The notes below the pieces were generated by a model. That model searched no databases and was not told where the DNA came from. It saw only the letters and a program-made list of their open reading frames with translations. From assembly GCF_001418225.1 (NCBI RefSeq), contig NZ_LIPT01000017.1, forward strand, positions 1 to 60,441: 60,441 bases of DNA. Reading direction: 5' to 3'. This DNA is from Pannonibacter indicus (GTDB taxonomy: Bacteria; Pseudomonadota; Alphaproteobacteria; Rhizobiales; Stappiaceae). Shown here one piece after another: positions 8,729 to 17,416 of the stretch. Each line of letters opens with the position of its first letter. The stretch's first letter is position 1. The position numbers and the translations under genes were made by a program.

Positions 8729-10504
8729 TCAGATTCCCTGTTCCTGCAGCCACATTTCCAGAAGGCCCACCTGCCACAGGGCAGAACCCCTGAGCTTCGT
8801 CAGATGTTCCCTCGGCTCAGCCAGAAGCATGTCCGCATAGCGGGTGTTGAACAGGCCGCGCTGGCGCGCCGCCGGGCTGTGCAGGGCCTCGCGCACCATC
8901 TCCAGCGTCTCGCCCTCAAGGTATTTCAGCGCCGGCACCGGGAAGTAGCCCTTGGGCCGGTCGATCACATCCGCCGGGATCACCTTGCGGGCCACATCTT
9001 TCAAGACGCCCTTGCCGCCCTGTGCCAGCTTGTGGCGGGCGGGAATGCGGGCCGAAAGCTCCACCAGCTCATGGTCGAGGAACGGCACCCGAGCCTCCAG
9101 GCCGAAGGCCATGGTGTGGTTGTCCACGCGCTTCACCGGATCGTCCACCAGCATGATATTGGTGTCGAGCCTGAGCGCCTTGTCCACCGGGTCGGCAGCG
9201 CCGGGCTGGGCGAAATGCTGCTCGACGAAGGCAAGGCTCTCGTCGCGCTCCGGCAGATACTCCGGGTTCACCTGCTGGCGAAGTTCGGCATCCGTGCGGT
9301 CGAAGAAGGCATCCGCGTAATCGGCCACCGGCTGGTTCGAGCCGGCCAGCGGCGGATACCAGTGATAGCCGCCGAAGACCTCATCCGCCCCCTGCCCGGA
9401 CTGCACCACGGTGATATGCTTCGACACCTCCCGCGACAGCAGATAGAAGCCGATGTTGTCATAGGAAACCATCGGCTCGGACATGGCCTTCACGGCGGCG
9501 GGCAGCTCGGCGCGCATATCGGCGGAGGGCACGAAGATCTTGTGGTGTTTTGTGCCGTAGTGGCGGGCAATCAGATCCGAGTAATGGAACTCGTCGCCCT
9601 TCTCGCCATTGGCCTCTTCGAAGCCGATGGAGAAGGTCGCAAGGTCCTTCTGCCCCTCTTCGGCCAGAAGGCCGGTGATGAGGCTGGAATCCACCCCGCC
9701 CGACAGGAGCACGCCCACCGGCACGTCGGCCACCATGCGGCGGCGCACGGCGGTGCGCAGGCCGTCCAGCACCATGTCGCGCCATTCTCCGGCGGACCGG
9801 GTCTCATCCGCATTGCTGCGTTCGAACTCCGGCTTCCAGTAGACATGATCGGAGAAGCTGCCGTTCACATCATAGGTGCGGATGGTGGCCGCGGGCAGCT
9901 TGCGCACGCCCTTCAGCACGGTGCGCGGCGCAGGCACAACCGCATGCCATGTCATGTAATGGTGGATGGCGACCGGATCGAGCGTCGTGTCGATCCCCCC
10001 GCCCGCCAGCAGCGCCGGCAGCGTCGAGGCAAAGGCGAGGCGCCCCTTGCTTTCGGCCAGATACAGCGGCTTGATGCCGAAACGGTCTCGCACCAGATGC
10101 ACCCGGCCCGTGTCGCGCTCATGCACGGCGATGGCGAACATGCCGTGGAACCGCTTCACGCAATCGCGGCCCCACTGGGCCCAGGCCTTCAGAATCACTT
10201 CCGTATCGCTGGTGGAGGCAAAGCGCTGGCCGAGTTTGCTCAGTTCTGCCCGCAGCTCCGCATGATTGTAGATGCAGCCGTTGAAGACCAGCGACAGGCC
10301 GGCGTCCCGGTCCTGCATCGGCTGGGCGCCGCGCTCGCTGAGATCAATGATCTTCAGCCGCCGGTGGCCGAGCGCAACGCGCCCCTGCTGGGTGACCCCC
10401 ATGCCATCGGGTCCGCGGGCAGCCATCGCGCGCACCATCGCGTCCACGCGCCGCACATTCGCGTCGCCATCGCCAAAGACCACTTCTCCACACAAGCCGC
10501 ACAT
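8729..10504 (-). CDS. asnO: N-acetylglutaminylglutamine amidotransferase (asparagine synthetase-like)
   Basis: Class II glutamine amidotransferase of 591 residues. Cys2 in MCGLCGEV is the N-terminal nucleophile of the glutaminase domain. The synthetase domain carries the pyrophosphatase loop VLLSGGVDSSLITGL. It amidates the C-terminus of N-acetylglutaminylglutamine to give NAGGN, a compatible solute made under osmotic stress in several proteobacteria. It is the first gene of the operon and faces a MarR regulator across an 84-base promoter region containing a good promoter and a palindrome. Confidence 0.93.
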   Translation of the reverse strand: MCGLCGEVVFGDGDANVRRVDAMVRAMAARGPDGMGVTQQGRVALGHRRLKIIDLSERGAQPMQDRDAGLSLVFNGCIYNHAELRAELSKLGQRFASTSDTEVILKAWAQWGRDCVKRFHGMFAIAVHERDTGRVHLVRDRFGIKPLYLAESKGRLAFASTLPALLAGGGIDTTLDPVAIHHYMTWHAVVPAPRTVLKGVRKLPAATIRTYDVNGSFSDHVYWKPEFERSNADETRSAGEWRDMVLDGLRTAVRRRMVADVPVGVLLSGGVDSSLITGLLAEEGQKDLATFSIGFEEANGEKGDEFHYSDLIARHYGTKHHKIFVPSADMRAELPAAVKAMSEPMVSYDNIGFYLLSREVSKHITVVQSGQGADEVFGGYHWYPPLAGSNQPVADYADAFFDRTDAELRQQVNPEYLPERDESLAFVEQHFAQPGAADPVDKALRLDTNIMLVDDPVKRVDNHTMAFGLEARVPFLDHELVELSARIPARHKLAQGGKGVLKDVARKVIPADVIDRPKGYFPVPALKYLEGETLEMVREALHSPAARQRGLFNTRYADMLLAEPREHLTKLRGSALWQVGLLEMWLQEQGI

Positions 10505-10542
10505 ATCCGGGCCGAGCCTCCATTTGCTATTATTGGTGTATA

Positions 10543-10572
10543 ATATATAGGGATCTAATCATTAGAGTTCAA
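10543..10572 (-). promoter_or_regulatory. Sigma70-like promoter of the NAGGN operon
   Basis: Read on minus, TTGAAC (10567-10572) is followed by a 17-base spacer and TATATA (10544-10549), with overlapping alternative -10 matches such as TATATT. The hexamer lies about 40 bases upstream of the asnO start. The spacer contains a 13-bp palindrome (10554-10566). Confidence 0.65.
10554..10566. promoter_or_regulatory. Probable MarR-family operator
   Basis: TCTAATCATTAGA is a perfect 6+1+6 palindrome placed directly next to the -35 hexamer, inside the spacer of the asnO promoter. It lies 22 bases upstream of the divergent MarR gene. Binding there would block asnO transcription and could autoregulate the regulator. 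The assignment to this MarR protein is inferred from position. Confidence 0.6.
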
Positions 10573-10588
10573 ATCATCAGGGCAAATC

Positions 10589-11080
10589 ATGCCGCAGAAC
10601 GCCGAAGCCACCCGTATTTTCAAGGCCTTGCGCCGCATCGTCCGCGCCATTGACCTGCGCTCGCGCGAGGTCGCACGCACGGCGGGACTGACCATTCCGC
10701 AGATTGTGGTGCTGCAGGCGATCCGGGATCTGGGGGATGTGACGACGAAAGCGCTGTCCGCTCAAGCGGATCTGAGCGCAGCCACGGTGGTGACCATTCT
10801 GGACCGGCTGGAAGAGCGCGGGCTTGTGGCGCGGGAGCGTTCAGCCATGGACCGGCGCATCGTCCATGCCCGGCTGACGGAGGAAGGACGCACGCTGCTG
10901 GAACGCGCGCCTGCCCTGCTGGACGAGGAATTTGAAGCCCGCTTCGCCCGCAAGGACAGCGCGGCCCAGCAGTCCCTCGCCAGCGCCATTGAGGAAATCG
11001 CCGCCCTCATGGACGCCCACCGCCTCGACGCAGCGGCCATCCTGACGACGGGCGAGATGACGGCGAAAGCACCGGAGTGA
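10589..11080 (+). CDS. MarR family transcriptional regulator of the NAGGN locus
   Basis: Winged-helix regulator of 163 residues. The MarR fold is clear: GLTIPQIVVLQAIRDLGDVT, then ADLSAATVVTILDRLEERGL (recognition helix), then the wing ARERSAMDRRIVHARLTEEG with the family's D-R-R tip. It is divergent from asnO and shares its promoter region, so it likely controls the osmolyte operon and perhaps itself. AGGG lies about 9 bases upstream of the ATG. The ligand or signal is unknown. Confidence 0.88.
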   Translation: MPQNAEATRIFKALRRIVRAIDLRSREVARTAGLTIPQIVVLQAIRDLGDVTTKALSAQADLSAATVVTILDRLEERGLVARERSAMDRRIVHARLTEEGRTLLERAPALLDEEFEARFARKDSAAQQSLASAIEEIAALMDAHRLDAAAILTTGEMTAKAPE

Positions 11081-11177
11081 GGCCAGATGCGCCTGACTGT
11101 GGAGGAGAGAAGCTTGAGCCAGCCGCATGGCACAGAAGTTCTTCTCCCCTTGATAACGAGCGCCAGGATGCAGGTGC

Positions 11178-12410
11178 TCACGCCCGGATGATGTTGTGTT
11201 CCGGGCCGAAGGGAAAGCCGGTGATGTTTTCGGCGCCAGATTCCGTAACGATCAGAATGTCGTGCTCGCGGTAACCGCCCGCGCCCGGCATGCCTTCGGG
11301 GATCATGATCATCGGCTCCATGGAGACGACCATGCCCGGCTCCAGCACCGTATCCACATCCTCGCGCAATTCCACCGCAGCCTCGCGGCCATAGTAATGC
11401 GACAGTACGCCGAAGGAATGGCCGTAGCCGAAGCTGCGGTATTGCAGGAGGTCATGCTGACGGTAGATGTCATTGAGTTCCATGGCAATGTCGCAGCAGC
11501 GGGCGCCGGGGCGGATCAGCTTCAGCCCGGCCCGGTGAACGTCGCAGTTCACCTCCCAAAGACGCAGATGTGCATCCGAGGCATGCTCGCAGAAGAGCGT
11601 GCGCTCCAGCGCGGTGTAATAGCCGAAGATCATCGGGAAGCAGTTGAGACTGAGAATGTCGCCTGCCTTGATCTTGCGGTTGGTGACCGGATTATGCGCG
11701 CCATCGGTGTTGATGCCGGACTGGAACCAGACCCAGGTGTCCATCAGCTCCACGAAGGGGAACGAGGCGGCGATTTCCCGCACCATGGCCTGCGTGCCCG
11801 CAAGCGCCACCTCATGCTCGCCAACGCCAGCCGCAACGGCTGCCGTGATGGCTGCACCGCCTATATCGCAGATGCGCGTGCCATGGCGGATCAGCAGATG
11901 CTCCTCGGCGCTCTTGATGGTGCGCATGCGCATCACCGCATCGCTTACGTCAACGAGTTCGATGCCGGGAAGCGCGGCTTCCAGCAGGGCCTTCAGGTCG
12001 AGCGGCACATGGTCGAATTCGATGCCAAGCCGCTTCGGCTTGCGTCCGCCACGCAAGAGGATTTCGGAGACCGCATGGAAATAGTTGTCCTTGCGCCAGT
12101 CGGTATAGGTCAGCGCCGTGCCATGCACCCGCCGCCAGGGCTGGCCGCCATCGATGCCCGGAACCACCGCCGTTGCGGCCTCATCATCGACGATGAAACC
12201 GAAGCGCCGGCCGAAGGCGCAATAGAGGAAGCCGGAGAAATAGCAGATGTTGTGGTAGCTGGTGAAAAGGCAGGCATCCACACCGAGTGCCGCCATGCGG
12301 GCGCGAAGCCGGTCCTGCCGGCCTTGCATCTCTCCTGCTGAAAACGGCGACCAGCTCTTTTCGCCGTTCTCGATCACCTGCAGCCGCATCATGTCTTCCG
12401 CCATATCCAT
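11178..12410 (-). CDS. Creatinase (creatine amidinohydrolase), M24-fold
   Basis: Enzyme of 410 residues predicted to split creatine into sarcosine and urea. It has the M24 pita-bread fold without a metal site. Creatinase signatures are dense: LFTSYHNICYFSGFLYCAFG, GIDGGQPWRR, FQSGINTDGAHNPVTNR, FGYYTALERTLFCEH and SFGYGHSFGVLSHYYGREA. His239, Glu269 and Glu365 sit where the catalytic His232, Glu262 and Glu358 of the Pseudomonas enzyme are expected (constant offset of 7), as recalled from the literature. GGAG precedes the start. It is the last gene of an operon with a spermidine/putrescine-type ABC transporter, suggesting the transporter brings in creatine. Confidence 0.92.
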   Translation of the reverse strand: MDMAEDMMRLQVIENGEKSWSPFSAGEMQGRQDRLRARMAALGVDACLFTSYHNICYFSGFLYCAFGRRFGFIVDDEAATAVVPGIDGGQPWRRVHGTALTYTDWRKDNYFHAVSEILLRGGRKPKRLGIEFDHVPLDLKALLEAALPGIELVDVSDAVMRMRTIKSAEEHLLIRHGTRICDIGGAAITAAVAAGVGEHEVALAGTQAMVREIAASFPFVELMDTWVWFQSGINTDGAHNPVTNRKIKAGDILSLNCFPMIFGYYTALERTLFCEHASDAHLRLWEVNCDVHRAGLKLIRPGARCCDIAMELNDIYRQHDLLQYRSFGYGHSFGVLSHYYGREAAVELREDVDTVLEPGMVVSMEPMIMIPEGMPGAGGYREHDILIVTESGAENITGFPFGPEHNIIRA

Positions 12411-12438
12411 CGCTCCATCTTGGCGGGCCGGTTTGACC

Positions 12439-12480
12439 CGCCCCTGATCACCCGCCCCTGATCACCAGCCCCTAGTCACC
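12439..12480. repeat. Three tandem 14-bp repeats
   Basis: Two identical copies of CGCCCCTGATCACC (12439-12452 and 12453-12466) are followed by a degenerate copy AGCCCCTAGTCACC (12467-12480). They start 29 bases upstream of the creatinase ATG on the minus strand, so they could be regulatory or a small slippage array. Confidence 0.7.
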
Positions 12481-12498
12481 GGAGATCTGAAACCAGAA

Positions 12499-12530
12499 CG
12501 GGCCGGCCCCCCGAATGGGAAGCCGGCCCG
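12499..12530 (-). terminator. Hairpin between permease gene and creatinase
   Basis: Perfect 9-bp inverted repeat (CGGGCCGGC at 12499-12507, GCCGGCCCG at 12522-12530) with a 14-base loop. There is no T-run on either strand, so it is an attenuator or RNA-stabilising stem rather than a textbook terminator. Confidence 0.4.
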
Positions 12531-12765
12531 CCAGGCCTGAACTCGGTGCTGGAAGAATGCCCGGAACTGGCGTACCGCCCCGGGTCTCCAAAGAGCCTCA
12601 AGAGGCCTTGGAGGAAGCATCATTCCAGCGGTGTCATGCCGCTCCGCTGCGCGGAACATGCGTTTGAATTTGCTTCAGTCTGCGTGATCCGGGCGCATCT
12701 GATCAAGCGGAGCAACGCGCCAAACACTTGTCAAAATGCGCCAGCTCCCGGGTCCGCCTGCCACA

Positions 12766-13620
12766 TCAGGCCGGTGTCACGCCGCGCAGCCGTTCCGACC
12801 GGCGGCGCAACAGTTCCAGCACGGTCAGAAGAATGACCGACAGCAGCACCATGATCGAGGCGACCGCCAGAATGGTGGGCGAAATCTGCTCGCGCAGGCC
12901 GGTGAACATCTGCCAGGGCAGCGTCTTCTGACCGGCAGAACCGAGGAACAGCACCACCACCACTTCGTCAAAGGAGGTGATGAAGGCAAAAAGCGCGCCC
13001 GACACCACACCCGGCAGGATCAGCGGCATCTGCACCTTGAAGAAGGTGCGGACCGGCCCTGCCCCCATGCTGGCGGAAGCGCGCACCAGGCTCTGGTCAA
13101 AGCCGACCAGCGTCGCCGTCACCGTGATGATGACGAAGGGCGTGCCGAGCGCCGCATGGGCCAGAACCACGCCCCAATAAGTGCCCTGAAGGCCGATGCG
13201 GGAGTAGAAGAAATACATGCCCGCCGCCGAGATGATCAGCGGCACGATCATCGGCGAGATCAGGATCGCCATGATGGTGGAGCGGAAGGGCACGTGGTTC
13301 TGCGACAGGCCGATGGCGGCCAGCGTTCCGAGCACGGTTGCAATCAGCGTCGCCGCCGGTGCGATGATGAAGGAATTCCTCAGCGCCTGCTGCCAGTCCG
13401 GATTGGTGAAGAAATCCACGTAATGCTTGGTGGAATAGCCTTCGGGATCCAGCGCCAGCATGGCCGGTGTGAAGGTGAAGAAGTTCTCCGCGTTGAACGA
13501 GAGAGGAATGATGGTGATGATCGGAAAGATCAGGAAGAAGAAGATCAGCGCGCAGATCGTGCGGAACGTGTAGTGCCACGCGATCTGGCCAGCCGATGCG
13601 TAAGGAGGAAGGGATGACAT
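12766..13620 (-). CDS. ABC transporter permease, PotC-type
   Basis: Inner-membrane permease of 284 residues with about six hydrophobic helices; the first, near residues 20-42, is ALIFFFLIFPIITIIPLSF. The degenerate EAA loop VRASASMGAGPVRTFFKVQM, near residues 190-209, contacts the ATPase. The family is the spermidine/putrescine group (PotC). It lies 11 bases downstream of the second permease gene and precedes creatinase in the operon, so creatine or a related guanidino compound is the favoured substrate. Confidence 0.9.
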   Translation of the reverse strand: MSSLPPYASAGQIAWHYTFRTICALIFFFLIFPIITIIPLSFNAENFFTFTPAMLALDPEGYSTKHYVDFFTNPDWQQALRNSFIIAPAATLIATVLGTLAAIGLSQNHVPFRSTIMAILISPMIVPLIISAAGMYFFYSRIGLQGTYWGVVLAHAALGTPFVIITVTATLVGFDQSLVRASASMGAGPVRTFFKVQMPLILPGVVSGALFAFITSFDEVVVVLFLGSAGQKTLPWQMFTGLREQISPTILAVASIMVLLSVILLTVLELLRRRSERLRGVTPA

Positions 13621-13631
13621 GGTTTCTCTCC

Positions 13632-14957
13632 TTACCCGAGCTTCACATTGTCGATGCCGACGATCTTGTCATAGACATAGAACAGCACCATCACGGCCAG
13701 CAGCAGCAGGGCACCGAGCGCAGCGGCCAGACCCCAGTTGAGTGACGTGGAGATGTGATAAGCGATGCGGTTGGAAATGAAGATGCCCGAAGTGCCGCCC
13801 ACCAGTTCCGGCGTGATGTAGTAGCCGATGGCCAGAATGAAGACGAGCACCGCCCCTGCCCCGATACCGGGCACGGACTGGGGGAAATAGACCCGCCAGA
13901 AGGCCGTCCAGTCATTGGCCCCCAGCGAGCGTGCCGCCCGCATGTAGGACGGAGAGATGGTCTTCATCACCGAATAGAGCGGCAGGATCATGAAGGGCAG
14001 CAGGATATGCGTCATGGCGATGACCGTGCCGGTGGCATTGTTCATCATCACGAGGCGTCCGTCATTGCCGATCAATCCCACCCAGACCAGAAGATCGTTG
14101 ATGACGCCCTGCTGCTGCAGCAGAACCTTCCAGGCGGAGGTGCGCACCAGAAGGCTGGTCCAGAACGGCAGCAGCACCAGGATCATCAGCAGGTTCGACG
14201 TGCGCAGCGGCAGCTGCGCCAGCAGGAAGGCCACCGGATAGCCCAGAAGGACGCACATGAGAGTGATGGCAATGCTCATCAACAGCGTGCGGCCGAAGAG
14301 CATGATGTAGATGCGCTCGTTCTCCGGCAGGCGCTCGATTCCCTCCGGCCCTTTCTTCGCATCGACAGCAGCCAGAAAATAGCCCGGTGTGTAGGTGCCG
14401 GAATAACGCTTCAAGGTGGTCCAGACATCGAGCCGGCCCCAGTCCTTTTCGGCAGCGATCATCTGTTCCTTGATGCCGGGGCCGGAGAGGTCTTCAACAA
14501 TCCGGCCAGACTTGCGCATCAGGCTCGACATGCCGGAAGTCTCGTAATTGAGACGGGTGCCAAGCCGGGTGTGGGTTTTGGCAGCAACCGCTTCCTTCAG
14601 GTCTTCAGCCAGTGCGGCAAAGGCCGGCTCGCCGGGCAGTTCACCGGTGGCCGGGTCCCAGTCCTGAAGTGCCACCACCGTGCGCGGCAGCGTGTTGGGC
14701 ACGATGCTGTTGTCGACCGAACGCAGCAGCATGTCGAAGATGGGTGCTGCGAAAGTTATCAGGATGAAGAAAAGCAGCGGCGCGATCAGGATGAAGGCGC
14801 GCATTTTCTCGCGGCGCAGCGCCCTGGCAAGGCTTGCCTTCAGAGGGCGGCCATCCTGGGTCAGCACGGGGCCTGACGGAGCAGCTTCGCCCGTCCGTGA
14901 TCCGCTTGGTCCCGCTCCGCCTGAAGCGGCTGCGGCTGGCGCATCGGCTATGGTCAT
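13632..14957 (-). CDS. ABC transporter permease, PotB-type
   Basis: Second inner-membrane permease, about 441 residues from the chosen ATG. The N-terminal tail of about 50 residues is Ala/Gly/Ser-rich and probably cytoplasmic. TM1 (FILIAPLLFFILITFAAPIF) is followed by a long segment of about 130 residues before the next helix, a feature of some PotB-like subunits. The EAA-type loop YMRAARSLGANDWTAFWRVY is near the C-terminal third. The start is uncertain: upstream ATGs exist at 14996 and 15095. A stable stem-loop at 15042-15103 makes the most upstream one unlikely. Confidence 0.85.
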   Translation of the reverse strand: MTIADAPAAAASGGAGPSGSRTGEAAPSGPVLTQDGRPLKASLARALRREKMRAFILIAPLLFFILITFAAPIFDMLLRSVDNSIVPNTLPRTVVALQDWDPATGELPGEPAFAALAEDLKEAVAAKTHTRLGTRLNYETSGMSSLMRKSGRIVEDLSGPGIKEQMIAAEKDWGRLDVWTTLKRYSGTYTPGYFLAAVDAKKGPEGIERLPENERIYIMLFGRTLLMSIAITLMCVLLGYPVAFLLAQLPLRTSNLLMILVLLPFWTSLLVRTSAWKVLLQQQGVINDLLVWVGLIGNDGRLVMMNNATGTVIAMTHILLPFMILPLYSVMKTISPSYMRAARSLGANDWTAFWRVYFPQSVPGIGAGAVLVFILAIGYYITPELVGGTSGIFISNRIAYHISTSLNWGLAAALGALLLLAVMVLFYVYDKIVGIDNVKLG

Positions 14958-15041
14958 AAGGTCGGCAAATCCAGCTTGAGTATCTGTTCTGGCCATAAAG
15001 CCGCAGCAGAAGCGCACCTCGCCCAGCCCCGGTTTTGGCCT

Positions 15042-15103
15042 GACCCTGATCCGTTTGCCGGGCAGCGGCCTCTGCCGCACGGCAAACGGTCTCATGCAGG
15101 GTC
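15042..15103 (-). promoter_or_regulatory. Intercistronic stem-loop after the binding-protein gene
   Basis: Nested inverted repeats: GACCCTG (15042-15048) pairs with CAGGGTC (15097-15103), CCGTTTGCC (15051-15059) with GGCAAACGG (15081-15089), and an inner GGCAG/CTGCC stem. It lies between the binding-protein stop and the permease start. A stem there commonly protects the upstream mRNA or reduces downstream expression. Confidence 0.65.
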
Positions 15104-15147
15104 CCGGACGGCTGCCACCATAGCAGCCATCCGGCGCATCAGCAGGC

Positions 15148-16245
15148 TTACTTGGTCAGCCAAACCTGGAACGCGGCTTCCACCTCATCCTGGTTGTCGG
15201 CCCACCACTCGATGTTGTTGACCAGATAGTTCTTCTGGTTTTCCGGGTTGGTCGGCATGTGCGGCGCCATCTCGATGCCGAGTTCGGCATGCTTGCCGAC
15301 GAGCGGCTGCGACGAGGCACGGGCCGGGCCGTAGGAGATGTACTTGGCCTGATCCGCCAGACGCTGGGTGTCGGTGGCGAACTTGATGTACTCCTTGATC
15401 AGCGGCAGCTTGTCTTCCGGCACCTCAGCGGGGATGATCCAGCCGTCGAAATCAAAGACCTGCCAGTCCCACAGCATGGCAACCGGCTGCTTCTGCTCCT
15501 CGATCACCGAGAACAGGCGGCCGTTGTAGGTGGAGCCGATCACCGCTTCGCCGTCGGCAAGGCGCTGCGGCGTCTCGGCACCGGCCGACCACCAGATAAC
15601 ATCGCCCTTGATGGTGTCGAGCTTGGCCAGCGCCTTCTGCAGCCCTTCCGGAGTGGACAGGACCGTATAGAGATCATCCTTGGCAACGCCGTCGCAGAGC
15701 AGTGCCCATTCGAGGTTCTTCTTCGGGCGCTTTTCCAGACTCCGCTTGCCGGGGAATGTGGTTGTGTCGAAGATGTCACACAGGCTCGTGGGCACCTTGC
15801 CGTTCCAGGCGGCCACATCCGTGCGGTAGCCGAAGGTGGTGGAGAACACGATCTGCGGAATGAAGCACTTGTTGATCAGCGACGGGCCGAAGTCCGCGGT
15901 AGCAGGCGTGCCATCCGGAGCGGCGGCCAGCCATTCGTCAAAGTCGATCTCCATGGCCAGGCCTTCGTCGCACAGGCGCTGGCTATCCGGGCCTTCCACG
16001 TCGACCACGTCCCAGGTGACGTTGCCAGCCTCGCTCATGGCGCGCAGCTTGGCGACTGCCTCGTTGGACGATTCATCATTGATGATCTTCACGTCCGGAC
16101 GCAGTTCCATGAAGGGCTTGTGATAGGCGTTGTTCTGCGACGCCGAATAGGCGCCGCCCCAGGACACGATCGTCAGATCCGTGGCGCTTGCGGCGCCAGC
16201 CGACAGAACAAAGGCCGAAGCCATAAGTGTGCTTGCCAGTCTCAT
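15148..16245 (-). CDS. Periplasmic substrate-binding protein of the PotD-type transporter
   Basis: Extracytoplasmic binding protein of 365 residues. The signal peptide MRLASTLMASAFVLSAGAAS ends in an A-S-A cleavage site. The mature start TDLTIVSWGGAYSASQNNAY is typical of the spermidine/putrescine-binding family (PotD/PotF-like). The start is supported by GGGGAG about 8 bases upstream of ATG 16245; the frame stays open further upstream, but that extension would bury the signal peptide. It captures the ligand for the two downstream permeases and is encoded just after the ATPase. Linkage to creatinase suggests creatine as ligand. Confidence 0.9.
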   Translation of the reverse strand: MRLASTLMASAFVLSAGAASATDLTIVSWGGAYSASQNNAYHKPFMELRPDVKIINDESSNEAVAKLRAMSEAGNVTWDVVDVEGPDSQRLCDEGLAMEIDFDEWLAAAPDGTPATADFGPSLINKCFIPQIVFSTTFGYRTDVAAWNGKVPTSLCDIFDTTTFPGKRSLEKRPKKNLEWALLCDGVAKDDLYTVLSTPEGLQKALAKLDTIKGDVIWWSAGAETPQRLADGEAVIGSTYNGRLFSVIEEQKQPVAMLWDWQVFDFDGWIIPAEVPEDKLPLIKEYIKFATDTQRLADQAKYISYGPARASSQPLVGKHAELGIEMAPHMPTNPENQKNYLVNNIEWWADNQDEVEAAFQVWLTK

Positions 16246-16321
16246 TAGTGCTGCTCCCCTTTTTTGAGCATTGGGCCGGTTGCCGGCCAATCAGGCGCAG
16301 GCTGTTCCGCCTGCCCGTCCA

Positions 16322-17416
16322 TTACGCTACGGCATCGAGTGCCTTGCAATCCTTCTTCGCCCAGCCGACCGGCACTGTGCTGCCGGTTTCAAGCTGGCGC
16401 CGGTCGGCGCGGTTGCGCACCTTGACGATGAATTCGCTGTTGCCGCAGACCGTCATGCGCACGCGGATATGGTCGCCCAGATAGATCAGCTCCTCGATCC
16501 GGCCCTGCAGCATGTTGTCCATGGGCTTTTCCGGCGCGAGTTCGACGCGTTCCGGGCGCAGCGACACGGTGGTGAAATCGCCTGTGCCGCCCACATTCAC
16601 CTTGTCGGCCAGAAGCCGGGTGCCGTCAGGCAGCATCACCTCGCAGGAGCCATTGTCCACCGAGACCACGGTGCCGTTCAGCTTGTTGTTCTCGCCGATG
16701 AACTGCGCCACGAAGGAATTCTGCGGCTCCTCGTAGAGCAGGTCCGGCGTCGACAGCTGCTGGATGATGCCGTCATTGAACACGGCCACCCGGTCCGACA
16801 TGGTCAGAGCTTCGGTCTGGTCGTGGGTCACGTAGACCACGGTGACGCCGAGATTTTCGTGGATGTGCTTGATTTCATACTGCATCTGCTCGCGCAGCTG
16901 CTTGTCGAGCGCGCCCAGCGGCTCATCCATCAGCACCAGCTCCGGATCGAAGACGAGAGCGCGGGCCACGGCCACACGCTGCTGCTGGCCGCCGGACAGC
17001 TGGGCCGGGCGGCGGGAGCCGAGCTTGCCCAGTTCCACCATCTCCAGCGCCCGCTTGACCTTGGCCTCCTGCTCCGCCTTGGCCATGCCGCGCACCTGCA
17101 GCGGAAAGGCCAGGTTTTCAGCCACGGTCATATGCGGAAAGAGGGCATAGTTCTGAAACACCATGCCGATGCCGCGCTTGTGCGGCGGCACCTTGTTGAT
17201 CGGCTTGTTGTTCAGAAAGATTTCGCCGTGCGTTGCGGGTTCGAACCCGGCCAGCATCATGAGGCATGTTGTCTTTCCGGACCCGGAAGGCCCGAGCATC
17301 GTGAGAAATTCCCCGGGAGGAATATCCAGATTGAGATTTTTGACGACGAGACTTTCACCGTCATAGCTTTTCTGGACATTCTCGTAACGGACTGACGCCC
17401 CTCGTTTTTTCGCCAT
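16322..17416 (-). CDS. ABC transporter ATP-binding protein, PotA-type
   Basis: Cytoplasmic ATPase of 364 residues that powers the transporter. Walker A is GPSGSGKTT (residues 42-50), the signature is QLSGGQQQRVAVARAL and Walker B is ELVLMDEPLGALD, with the switch histidine in VYVTHDQTEA. The C-terminal TOBE-type domain (from about residue 240) is shared with PotA/UgpC-like subunits. GGGGAA precedes the ATG. It is the first gene of the operon ATPase, binding protein, two permeases, creatinase. Confidence 0.93.
   Translation of the reverse strand: MAKKRGASVRYENVQKSYDGESLVVKNLNLDIPPGEFLTMLGPSGSGKTTCLMMLAGFEPATHGEIFLNNKPINKVPPHKRGIGMVFQNYALFPHMTVAENLAFPLQVRGMAKAEQEAKVKRALEMVELGKLGSRRPAQLSGGQQQRVAVARALVFDPELVLMDEPLGALDKQLREQMQYEIKHIHENLGVTVVYVTHDQTEALTMSDRVAVFNDGIIQQLSTPDLLYEEPQNSFVAQFIGENNKLNGTVVSVDNGSCEVMLPDGTRLLADKVNVGGTGDFTTVSLRPERVELAPEKPMDNMLQGRIEELIYLGDHIRVRMTVCGNSEFIVKVRNRADRRQLETGSTVPVGWAKKDCKALDAVA

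Larger units (their letters stand above)
12411..12765. other. Long intercistronic region before creatinase
   Basis: 355 bases between the permease stop and creatinase start (both minus). It holds a triple 14-bp tandem repeat (12439-12480) and a 9-bp perfect hairpin (12499-12530). No ORF is supported. The gap could carry a separate creatinase promoter. Confidence 0.5.
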
